A model generated the notes under the pieces. It had not been told where the DNA came from. It saw only the letters and a program-made list of their open reading frames with translations, and did no database searches. A stretch of DNA of 64,000 nucleotides from Lactococcus sp. dk101. GTDB taxonomy: Bacteria > Bacillota > Bacilli > Lactobacillales > Streptococcaceae. The DNA lies in assembly GCF_009601055.1 (NCBI RefSeq), contig NZ_WITI01000002.1:124001-188000 (forward strand), written 5' to 3'. Numbering within the stretch: the first letter of the stretch is position 1; each line of letters begins with the position of its first letter. Below, in pieces: positions 54,771-64,000 of the stretch. Both the position numbers and the translations under genes were made by a program.

Positions 54771-56054
54771 TTAGTTAGCACTCTTTGCAATATTAGTATT
54801 GAATGCTGCGAGTTTTGTAGCATATTCTGAAGGAGTAATTGTACCGTTGTAAGCTCCGACAATCAATGGGCCAGACAGGTTCCACATGTTTGCCATTTCA
54901 GGAAGTCCTGGCATCAAAGTAGAGAAGTTGGCTTGTTTGATAACTGTTTGAGCGAGATCAGAATTTGTAATTGAAGAATCTTTTTGCGCATCTTTGTTTA
55001 CAGGAATTTGACCTTGTTTATTCCAAACAGTCAACTGTGTATCTTTGCTTGTCATCCATTCAGCAAGTGCAGCAGCTGCTTGTTGAGATTTACTTTGTGA
55101 GTTAACCGCAAATGATTCGATACCTACAAATGACTGCATTTGTTTTGTACCATCACCGAAGTCAGCAGTTGGATAAGTTGCTACAGCGTAGTTAGAACCA
55201 AGTGCTTTTTGGATTGCTTCTGAATCCCAAGGGCCGTCAAGGTAAGCATCTGCTTTACCAGATTGGAGGTCAGAGATAGCAGCAGTAGAGGCATCAAGAA
55301 CACCTTTATTGTTCTTTTGAGCTGCAATCCATTTCATGACATTCTTGCCCGCATCTGTATTAAATGTAGAACCGTTTAAATCTAATCCATCAGAACCAAA
55401 GAGTTTGACACCATTTGAGATAAACATTGGAACCATTGTGTATTGTGCACCGTTGTTAGTATCAGTGATAGTTGTTGCAACGGTACCTTTGCTTGTCAAT
55501 GTTGACCAGTCTTTGATGTCATCGGCAGTCAATTTAGATTTATTATAGTACATAATCTTTGCTTGAACAGCAAATGGGTAACCGTAAAGGTTCTTGTTTC
55601 CAGAACTGTCTTTTGCAGTTACACCTTGAACCGCAATATCAACGTCTTGTGATTTTACAAGATCTGCTTGAGTAGGAGAGAGTGGATTAATCCAACCGTT
55701 TGTAGCCATTTGTCCTAATTGGTCATTAGGAAGTTCAAATACATCGGCTGCTTTAGATGGGTCTTTACCAACGTCTGTTTTGGCATTTGATGATCCAGTA
55801 GGTGATTGAGTGAGTGTTACTTTAACGTTAGGATATTCCTTTTCGAAAGCAGCAACAACTGGTTTGTACATTGGAACTTGTGTTGTATCAACCCAAAGTG
55901 TAATGTCCCCTTTGATGTCTTTAGGACTTGTTGAACTTGAAGAGGTTGAAGTTGATTTGCTTGAACTAGAACTTGAAGAACTTCCACAAGCAGCAAGTGT
56001 TGCGATTGCGAGAACTGATGCTCCGCCGAGTGCAACTTTTTTCCATGATTTCAT
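54771..56054 (-). CDS. malE: Maltose/maltodextrin-binding lipoprotein MalE
   Basis: 427-residue solute-binding lipoprotein. Signal KKVALGGASVLAIATLAACG with lipobox cysteine 23, then a poly-Ser/Thr linker and the SBP fold (DITLWVDTTQVPMYKPVVAAF; KADAYLDGPWDSEAIQKALG; MPGLPEMANMW). AGGAGGA precedes ATG 56054. First gene of malEFG, transcribed from a promoter with a LacI-type operator in its spacer and a cre downstream. Confidence 0.95.
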   Translation of the reverse strand: MKSWKKVALGGASVLAIATLAACGSSSSSSSSKSTSTSSSSTSPKDIKGDITLWVDTTQVPMYKPVVAAFEKEYPNVKVTLTQSPTGSSNAKTDVGKDPSKAADVFELPNDQLGQMATNGWINPLSPTQADLVKSQDVDIAVQGVTAKDSSGNKNLYGYPFAVQAKIMYYNKSKLTADDIKDWSTLTSKGTVATTITDTNNGAQYTMVPMFISNGVKLFGSDGLDLNGSTFNTDAGKNVMKWIAAQKNNKGVLDASTAAISDLQSGKADAYLDGPWDSEAIQKALGSNYAVATYPTADFGDGTKQMQSFVGIESFAVNSQSKSQQAAAALAEWMTSKDTQLTVWNKQGQIPVNKDAQKDSSITNSDLAQTVIKQANFSTLMPGLPEMANMWNLSGPLIVGAYNGTITPSEYATKLAAFNTNIAKSAN

Positions 56055-56069
56055 TTTGTTTCCTCCTAA

Positions 56070-56083
56070 TGAAAACGGTTTTA
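56070..56083 (-). promoter_or_regulatory. cre-like site in the malE leader
   Basis: TGAAAACGGTTTTA, one mismatch to TGNAARCGNWWWCA, lies between the promoter and the malE Shine-Dalgarno; a CcpA roadblock is plausible. A second imperfect cre-like site (TGGTTACGTTTACA) is near 56146-56159. Confidence 0.65.
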
Positions 56084-56098
56084 ATTTTTACACTTTTT

Positions 56099-56127
56099 AT
56101 TTTACGCAAACGCGTGCGTTTTGTCAA
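56099..56127 (-). promoter_or_regulatory. malEFG promoter with operator in the spacer
   Basis: Minus strand TTGACA (56127-56122), 17 bases, TAAAAT (56104-56099). The spacer is almost entirely the imperfect palindrome CGCACGCGTTTGCG, a LacI/MalR-type site, so repressor binding would exclude polymerase. Confidence 0.8.
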
Positions 56128-56237
56128 GCGAATTTGTATTACAATTTGGTTACGTTTACAAAAGGCTATTTTATCGTATTTTATAGATTTTAAGATAGGA
56201 TTATGTAATAGATATGTAGCTTAAATTCGAATTCTGT

Positions 56238-56275
56238 CGCAACCGTTTGCGTTTTTTTGTCGCTTATGTTAAAAT
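56238..56275 (+). promoter_or_regulatory. Promoter and operator of the divergent GH13 operon
   Basis: CGCAACCGTTTGCG (56238-56251; perfect CGCAA/TTGCG arms) overlaps the -35 TTGCGT (56247-56252). A 17-base spacer and TGT-TAAAAT (56267-56275) follow. It is the same type of operator as in the malE promoter, implying one LacI-family regulator for both directions. Confidence 0.75.
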
Positions 56276-56332
56276 CTCTATTAGCCATACTTCTGTGCTA
56301 TATTAATTTAATCGTTAAGGAGATTATTAACA

Positions 56333-59688
<3,356 letters not shown>

Positions 59689-59961
59689 ATGAGTATTAAA
59701 GCAATATTATTGGTCCTTTTATTGATGTATAATCTGGTGAGTTTCATTTTTTACGCCGTCGATAAATCAAAAGCTAAGCGTCATTTGTGGCGTATTCCTG
59801 AAAAAGTGTTGCTCTTTTTAGCAATCGTTGGTGGTGGATTTGGCGCCTTTTTGGGTGGTCAAATCTGTCATCATAAAACAAGAAAATGGTACTTTTGGCT
59901 GGCTTGGCTGGTCGGATTGGTGATTGATTTTGTTTTAATTTTTTGGATATTGAAAATGTAG
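59689..59961 (+). CDS. DUF1294 family small membrane protein
   Basis: 90 residues with three hydrophobic segments; RIPEKVLLFLAIVGGGFGAFLGG and HHKTRKWYFW match DUF1294 (YdzI-like). Function unknown. Starts directly after the stop codon of the glucosidase gene, without its own clear Shine-Dalgarno, so translation is coupled. An unexpected passenger in a maltodextrin operon. Confidence 0.88.
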   Translation: MSIKAILLVLLLMYNLVSFIFYAVDKSKAKRHLWRIPEKVLLFLAIVGGGFGAFLGGQICHHKTRKWYFWLAWLVGLVIDFVLIFWILKM

Positions 59962-59983
59962 GAGAAAGTGAATTGGAGGAAAA

Positions 59984-60607
59984 ATGAGAGAATACGAACG
60001 GATGATTTCTGGTCAGTTGTACCGGGCTTCAAAAATTGAACCTGAATTTTCTTCAGAAAAAGGGCGCGCATTGGCGGATAAAATCAATAAATTGCCCCGA
60101 TTTGAAGAAGAGAAGATTGTAAAAATGGAACGTGAATTGCTGGGGAAAGCGGGAGAAAATGTTTTTATCAATCCGCCACTCTATGTCGATTACGGATTTA
60201 ATATTGAAGTTGGCGAGAATTTTTATGCAAATCTGGATTGCATTTTCTTGGATGTTGCCAAAATTATCATTGGAGATGATGTCATGGTTGGCCCACGGGT
60301 GAATTTTATCACAGCGTCACACCCTTTGGATAGTCGTGTGAGAAGTCGTGGCCTTGAACTTGGCAAAGCAATTCGTATTGGCAATCGGGTGTGGCTTGGT
60401 GCTGGGGTGATTATCAATCCCGGTGTCAGCATTGGAGAGGATACCATTGTTGGTTCTGGTTCAGTGGTGACAAAATCACTTCCTGCCGGTGTCATTGCCG
60501 TTGGCAATCCTGCTCGTGTTTTAAGAAAATTGACAGAAGAAGATCGGATTTATTGGGAAAAACTAGAATCTGATTACGATGAAGAAAATGGAAAAGAAAA
60601 AGAATAA
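59984..60607 (+). CDS. maa: Maltose/galactoside O-acetyltransferase (hexapeptide repeat)
   Basis: 207-residue left-handed beta-helix acetyltransferase using acetyl-CoA. N-terminal MISGQLYRASKIEPE and FLDVAKIIIGDDVMVGPRVNF, catalytic His in ITASHPLDSRVRSRG, and PGVSIGEDTIVGSGSVVTKS repeats. GGAGG precedes ATG 59984. Overlaps the amylase gene by 29 bases. Thought to acetylate surplus maltose or glucose. Confidence 0.93.
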   Translation: MREYERMISGQLYRASKIEPEFSSEKGRALADKINKLPRFEEEKIVKMERELLGKAGENVFINPPLYVDYGFNIEVGENFYANLDCIFLDVAKIIIGDDVMVGPRVNFITASHPLDSRVRSRGLELGKAIRIGNRVWLGAGVIINPGVSIGEDTIVGSGSVVTKSLPAGVIAVGNPARVLRKLTEEDRIYWEKLESDYDEENGKEKE

Positions 60608-62156
60608 ACGAATTATTCTAGCCGTCTTCTCATTACTAGCCTTGTCAGCTCTGACAGCTTGCAATGTGAATAAAACAACTCATGTTTCGATAGAAAAAAC
60701 TCAGACTGTTAGTCCTGAGCTTTATCGAAACTTTTATGAAATTTTTACAGGCTCATTTGCGGATTCCAATCACGATGGTGAAGGGGATTTGAATGGTGTG
60801 ACTGATCATCTGGATTATTTGAATACAGGAAATAAAAATTCTACGACGGATTTGAAGGTCAATGGCTTGTGGATGACTCCAATTTTTGCAAGTCCCAGTT
60901 ATCATGGCTATGATGTGACCAATTATGAGGAAATCAATCCTAAAATGGGAACCATGGCGGATTTTGAACGCTTGATTAAGGAAGCTAAAAAGCGTGGCAT
61001 TGCGGTTATCTTGGATTTGCCCTTTAATGACACGTCGAGTCAGCACCCTTGGTTTAAAAAAGCGTTGGCTGGTGTCAAAAAATATATGGCCTATTACAAC
61101 TGGTCAGATACGGCTAAACAAGGTTATACACTTGCAAGTAACGGTAAATATTATGAGTCGGAATTTGATAAGGATATGCCTGATTTGAATTTAGCTAATC
61201 CTGATGTAAAAAAAGAATTGGCGGCCATTACAAAATTTTGGTTGGACAAAGGTGTTTCAGGTTTTCGTTTAGATGCGGTTTATTATTATTTCCAAAATGA
61301 TGACGAGAAGACGACTGCCTTTACTAAATGGTTAGTTCAAACCATCAAATCACAGGATGAAAATGCCTATGTAGTTGGCGAAGTCTTTTCTTCATCAATG
61401 GATATTGCCCCGATTTATGCCTCTAAAATTGATTCCTTGTTTAATTTTCCAATGGCTTTGAACATGAATTCAAGCACACTCAATGGTGCTGTCATGTATG
61501 GCCAAGGGAACCTTTTTGAACAACAAGTGACAGATTGGGACAGTGAAATTCATAAAGATAATCCGACAGCAATTGATGCGCCTTTCTTAAGCAATCATGA
61601 CACGGATCGTTCGTCTCAGTATTTTCAAACTTTGGCCAGTCAGAAAATGGCTGCCAGTGCGTATCTCTTGTTGCCTGGAAATCCCTTTATTTATTATGGT
61701 GAAGAATTAGGTATGACAGGAAATGGTATTGACCAAAATAAACGCCTGCCGATGCAATGGAATACAACAGGTCAAGATTCGCCAGCAGCACCCGTAGGAA
61801 GTACGGAAACGGTCAGCACTGACGGAGGTTCGGTTGCTACGCAAGAGAGTAATCCGCAGTCCTTGCTGAATTGGTATAAGAAAATTTTGCGATTGAAAGC
61901 TAAATATCCGCAAATTGCCTCGAGTAGAATTTCTGCTGTTGATGAAAGCAACACTGATTTGTCCGTTGTGAATTATGGCAAGGATTTGACCATTATCAAT
62001 AATTTTTCATCCAATCAAACGGCAACGTTTAAAATTCCAAAGGGAACGGTCGGTAAAAAATTGGCAGATAGTTTAGTTGTTTCGGGTGCAAAAGTAAGTT
62101 TGAGCAATGACGAATTGGTCATGCCTGCTTACAGCACCGTCATCTTGAAAAAATAA
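60579..62156 (+). CDS. Extracellular lipoprotein alpha-amylase (GH13)
   Basis: 525 residues; basic start MKKMEKKKNKR, signal IILAVFSLLALSALTAC with lipobox cysteine, so anchored outside the membrane. GH13 regions: VILDLPFNDTSSQHPWF, GFRLDAVYYYF (nucleophile Asp), YVVGEVFSSS (Glu), PFLSNHDTDRS. Likely cuts starch or maltodextrin for MalEFG. Start is 60579 or 60588, both inside maa. An exact palindrome at 60643-60656 encodes part of the lipobox (LSALT). A GTCAG-CA-CTGAC core is at 61812-61823. Confidence 0.92.
   Translation: MKKMEKKKNKRIILAVFSLLALSALTACNVNKTTHVSIEKTQTVSPELYRNFYEIFTGSFADSNHDGEGDLNGVTDHLDYLNTGNKNSTTDLKVNGLWMTPIFASPSYHGYDVTNYEEINPKMGTMADFERLIKEAKKRGIAVILDLPFNDTSSQHPWFKKALAGVKKYMAYYNWSDTAKQGYTLASNGKYYESEFDKDMPDLNLANPDVKKELAAITKFWLDKGVSGFRLDAVYYYFQNDDEKTTAFTKWLVQTIKSQDENAYVVGEVFSSSMDIAPIYASKIDSLFNFPMALNMNSSTLNGAVMYGQGNLFEQQVTDWDSEIHKDNPTAIDAPFLSNHDTDRSSQYFQTLASQKMAASAYLLLPGNPFIYYGEELGMTGNGIDQNKRLPMQWNTTGQDSPAAPVGSTETVSTDGGSVATQESNPQSLLNWYKKILRLKAKYPQIASSRISAVDESNTDLSVVNYGKDLTIINNFSSNQTATFKIPKGTVGKKLADSLVVSGAKVSLSNDELVMPAYSTVILKK
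60643..60656. repeat. Dispersed palindrome within the amylase signal peptide
   Basis: Exact TGTCAG-CT-CTGACA, translated L-S-A-L-T immediately before the lipobox A-C. Confidence 0.9.
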
Positions 62157-62160
62157 ATGC

Positions 62161-62174
62161 TGTCAGTACTGACA
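62161..62174. repeat. Dispersed palindrome TGTCAG-TA-CTGACA
   Basis: Exact copy five bases after the amylase stop; no T-run. Confidence 0.9.
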
Positions 62175-62186
62175 GAAATGAAAAAG

Positions 62187-62221
62187 AAGGAGTTGTCTGC
62201 TCATCAGACAAGGCACTGAAA
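62187..62221 (+). promoter_or_regulatory. Shine-Dalgarno, hairpin, 10-base spacer of the alpha-glucosidase gene
   Basis: AAGGAG (62187-62192) is followed at once by TTGTCTG-CTCAT-CAGACAA (7-bp stem, 62193-62211), then 10 bases and ATG 62222. Unfolded spacing would be 29 bases; folding brings it to 10. Same layout as serS. Confidence 0.7.
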
Positions 62222-63820
62222 ATGAAAGATACTAAAAACTGGTTCCATAAAGCCGTTGGCTATCAGATTTATCCAAAATCATTCTATGATTCCAATGCAG
62301 ATGGCATTGGAGACATTCAAGGCATGATTGAAAAATTGCAATACTTGAAAGATTTGGGAGTTGATTTTTTGTGGATTAATCCCATCTATAAGAGTCCACA
62401 GGTTGATGGTGGTTATGACATCGCCGATTATTATGCCATTGATGAGATGTTTGGGACACTTGAGGATTTTACGATTTTTATTCAAGAAGCACATCGACTT
62501 GGCTTGAAAGTGATTTCTGATTTGGTGGTCAATCATACGTCAGACCAGCATCCTTGGTTCATCGAAAGTCGTAAATCGAAAGACAATCCGTACCGGGATT
62601 ATTACATGTGGGCAGATGCCACGCCTGAACAAATGCCTAATGACTGGATTTCGTTTTTTGGTGGTTCTACATGGACTTATGATGAACAAACGGAACAGGC
62701 TTATTTTCACGTTTTTGCTAAAGAACAACCTGATTTGAATTGGCGCAATCCAAAATGCCGCGAAGAAATTTACAACATGGTGCGTTGGTGGCTGGAACTA
62801 GGAATTGATGGTTTCCGTTTAGATGCCATTTCTCATATCCAAAAAGAAAATTGGGACTTCAAAATAAAATCATGGAAGGGAGACGGTCCTTGGAAACCCT
62901 TTATGAATGTGTCTGGAATTGAGACCTATATGCATGATTTGAAAGCCATTTTTGATGAGTACGGAGCATTGACGGTTGGCGAGGCTTCAGGAGTTTCATC
63001 TAAGCAAGCACCTGACTGGACTGACGAAAATGGATACGTGAATATGATTTTCGAGTTGGAACACAATGCGCGTGATGACAAGGGAAATGGTTATGTGTAT
63101 GGGATGAAAAAGACCTTGATCCGTTGGCAAAAAGACATGTTAGAACGCGGTTGGAATGCACTGTACCTTGAAAATCATGACCAAGCACGCGTGATTGATG
63201 TCTTTGGTGATGGTTCACTTGAATCAGCCAAAGCATTGGCCGTGGCTTATATGTTGCTTCGTGGGACACCGTTTATCTATCAAGGGCAAGAAATTGGCAT
63301 GCACAATTTCCCTTTTAGCAAGGTCAGTCAAATGCGTTCTGAGGAACTGATTCGTCAGTATCATGAACACGTTGAGGCAGGAATGTCGCATGAAGAAGCT
63401 TTCGAAAAAATGACTAAAAATTCTCGGGAGCATTCAAGAACGCCAATGCAATGGTCGGCTGAAAAAAATGCAGGCTTTTCAAGTGGAAAACCTTGGATGG
63501 ATGTCAATCCTGATTATCCAGAAGTCAATGTAGCCAGTCGGACTGAATTGCTTGATTTGTACAGTCAGTTAATTGATTTGCGTCATGACGAAAAGGCAAT
63601 TTCTGACGGTGGTATCAAATTCCATTATGAACGTCATTTACAGGCTTTTGTTTATGAACGGGACGAATTTTTGATTATGGTCAATTTGGGCCATAAAAAA
63701 GCGCATTTGGAAATTGCTGAAGCTGCTTCGTATGAACAAGTTTTGGGAACTTATGAAAGAAAAGCGACGTCTAAAATGACACTCCAAGCATGGGAGTATC
63801 AAGTGTTTAGAAAAAAATAA
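62222..63820 (+). CDS. agl: GH13 alpha-glucosidase
   Basis: 532-residue cytoplasmic glucosidase. [47 protein letters not shown] (nucleophile), TVGEASG (acid/base) and [11 protein letters not shown] are the conserved regions. After the nucleophile there is Ala (DA), unlike the Val in the 1,6-glucosidase upstream, suggesting action on alpha-1,4 bonds. Position before maltose phosphorylase matches lactococcal agl. Confidence 0.9.
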   Translation: MKDTKNWFHKAVGYQIYPKSFYDSNADGIGDIQGMIEKLQYLKDLGVDFLWINPIYKSPQVDGGYDIADYYAIDEMFGTLEDFTIFIQEAHRLGLKVISDLVVNHTSDQHPWFIESRKSKDNPYRDYYMWADATPEQMPNDWISFFGGSTWTYDEQTEQAYFHVFAKEQPDLNWRNPKCREEIYNMVRWWLELGIDGFRLDAISHIQKENWDFKIKSWKGDGPWKPFMNVSGIETYMHDLKAIFDEYGALTVGEASGVSSKQAPDWTDENGYVNMIFELEHNARDDKGNGYVYGMKKTLIRWQKDMLERGWNALYLENHDQARVIDVFGDGSLESAKALAVAYMLLRGTPFIYQGQEIGMHNFPFSKVSQMRSEELIRQYHEHVEAGMSHEEAFEKMTKNSREHSRTPMQWSAEKNAGFSSGKPWMDVNPDYPEVNVASRTELLDLYSQLIDLRHDEKAISDGGIKFHYERHLQAFVYERDEFLIMVNLGHKKAHLEIAEAASYEQVLGTYERKATSKMTLQAWEYQVFRKK

Positions 63821-63837
63821 GAGAAGGAAGAAAAAGA

Positions 63838-64000
63838 GTGAAACAAATTACACGAATTATGGGGATTGACCCTTGGAAAATAACAGCAGATAAGATTGAA
63901 ATAGAGCATCGCAGACTTCAAGAATCATTGACATCAATCGGAAATGGTTACATGGGAATGCGCGGTAATTTTTCAGAAACTTTTAGCAAGGATCATCATC
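63838..64000 (+). CDS. mapA: Maltose phosphorylase (GH65), 3' end missing
   Basis: GTG 63838 with AAGGAAG upstream starts [20 protein letters not shown], and [20 protein letters not shown] is the typical N-terminal region of GH65 maltose/trehalose-type phosphorylases. Only 54 residues are in the window. Maltose specificity is inferred from the operon. Confidence 0.85.
   Translation, partial: MKQITRIMGIDPWKITADKIEIEHRRLQESLTSIGNGYMGMRGNFSETFSKDHH

Overview
The window reads as chromosomal DNA of a low-GC Gram-positive coccus of the family Streptococcaceae, most likely a Lactococcus. The pointers are a ptnABCD-type mannose PTS with its DUF956 partner, DtpT, PepF, a PurBox (PurR site), a competence cin-box, two T-box leaders, CcpA cre sites and the malEFG / GH13 / maa / mapA maltose cluster. 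I cannot name the species. No rRNA, tRNA, CRISPR, IS element or prophage was recognised.

Layout: (1) 1-4.3 kb, end of a glycogen operon (glgP, cut by the left edge, then a GH13 apu-type enzyme). (2) 4.4-12 kb, housekeeping and transport: dtpT, an HD protein, a BI-1 protein, a kinase remnant, a HAD phosphatase, a purine permease with a PurBox, a YdcF protein. (3) 11.9-19.9 kb, coiA (frameshifted), pepF, an O-methyltransferase, prsA, T-box-alaS, smpB. (4) 20.2-26.6 kb, a complete high-affinity phosphate system (pstS x2, pstC, pstA, pstB x2, phoU). Both pstS genes have 11-bp-spaced Pho-box repeats, and the first pstS carries an in-frame stop. (5) 26.6-29.4 kb, an S66 peptidase and T-box-serS. 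(6) 29.5-34.9 kb, two copies of a YitT/DUF956 gene pair and the mannose PTS. (7) 35.1-39.1 kb, ferredoxin, LysM protein, cmk, LCP protein, two small membrane proteins. (8) 39.4-47.5 kb, a five-gene same-strand acid/bile/fatty-acid stress cluster: Ntn amidase (BSH/PVA family), gadB, oleate hydratase, gadC, YhgE/Pip protein. (9) 47.6-52.2 kb, a giant LPXTG adhesin with near-identical 231-bp repeats and a frameshifted start. (10) 52.5-64 kb, the maltodextrin cluster: malEFG on the minus strand and, divergently, a neopullulanase, a 1,6-glucosidase, a DUF1294 protein, maa, a lipoprotein amylase, an alpha-glucosidase and the start of a GH65 maltose phosphorylase.

How the genes work together: starch is cut outside the cell by the lipoprotein amylase. 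MalEFG imports the maltodextrins (no ATPase gene is in the window), and cytoplasmic GH13 and GH65 enzymes degrade them. glgP and apu do the same for stored glycogen. LacI-type operators sit on both sides of the mal divergent promoter, and a cre lies in front of malE and of the mannose PTS.

The most unusual signal is a dispersed palindrome, TGTCAG-NN-CTGACA. It occurs 11 times exactly plus many near matches, in terminators, between genes and inside genes, with a gap of 24 kb (36.6-60.6 kb) that coincides with the accessory-looking section. Other notable signals are a set of promoters whose -10 box lies 6-9 bases before an ATG without a Shine-Dalgarno (leaderless mRNAs), two genes where a hairpin is interposed between Shine-Dalgarno and start codon, and three disrupted genes (coiA, pstS1, adhesin start).
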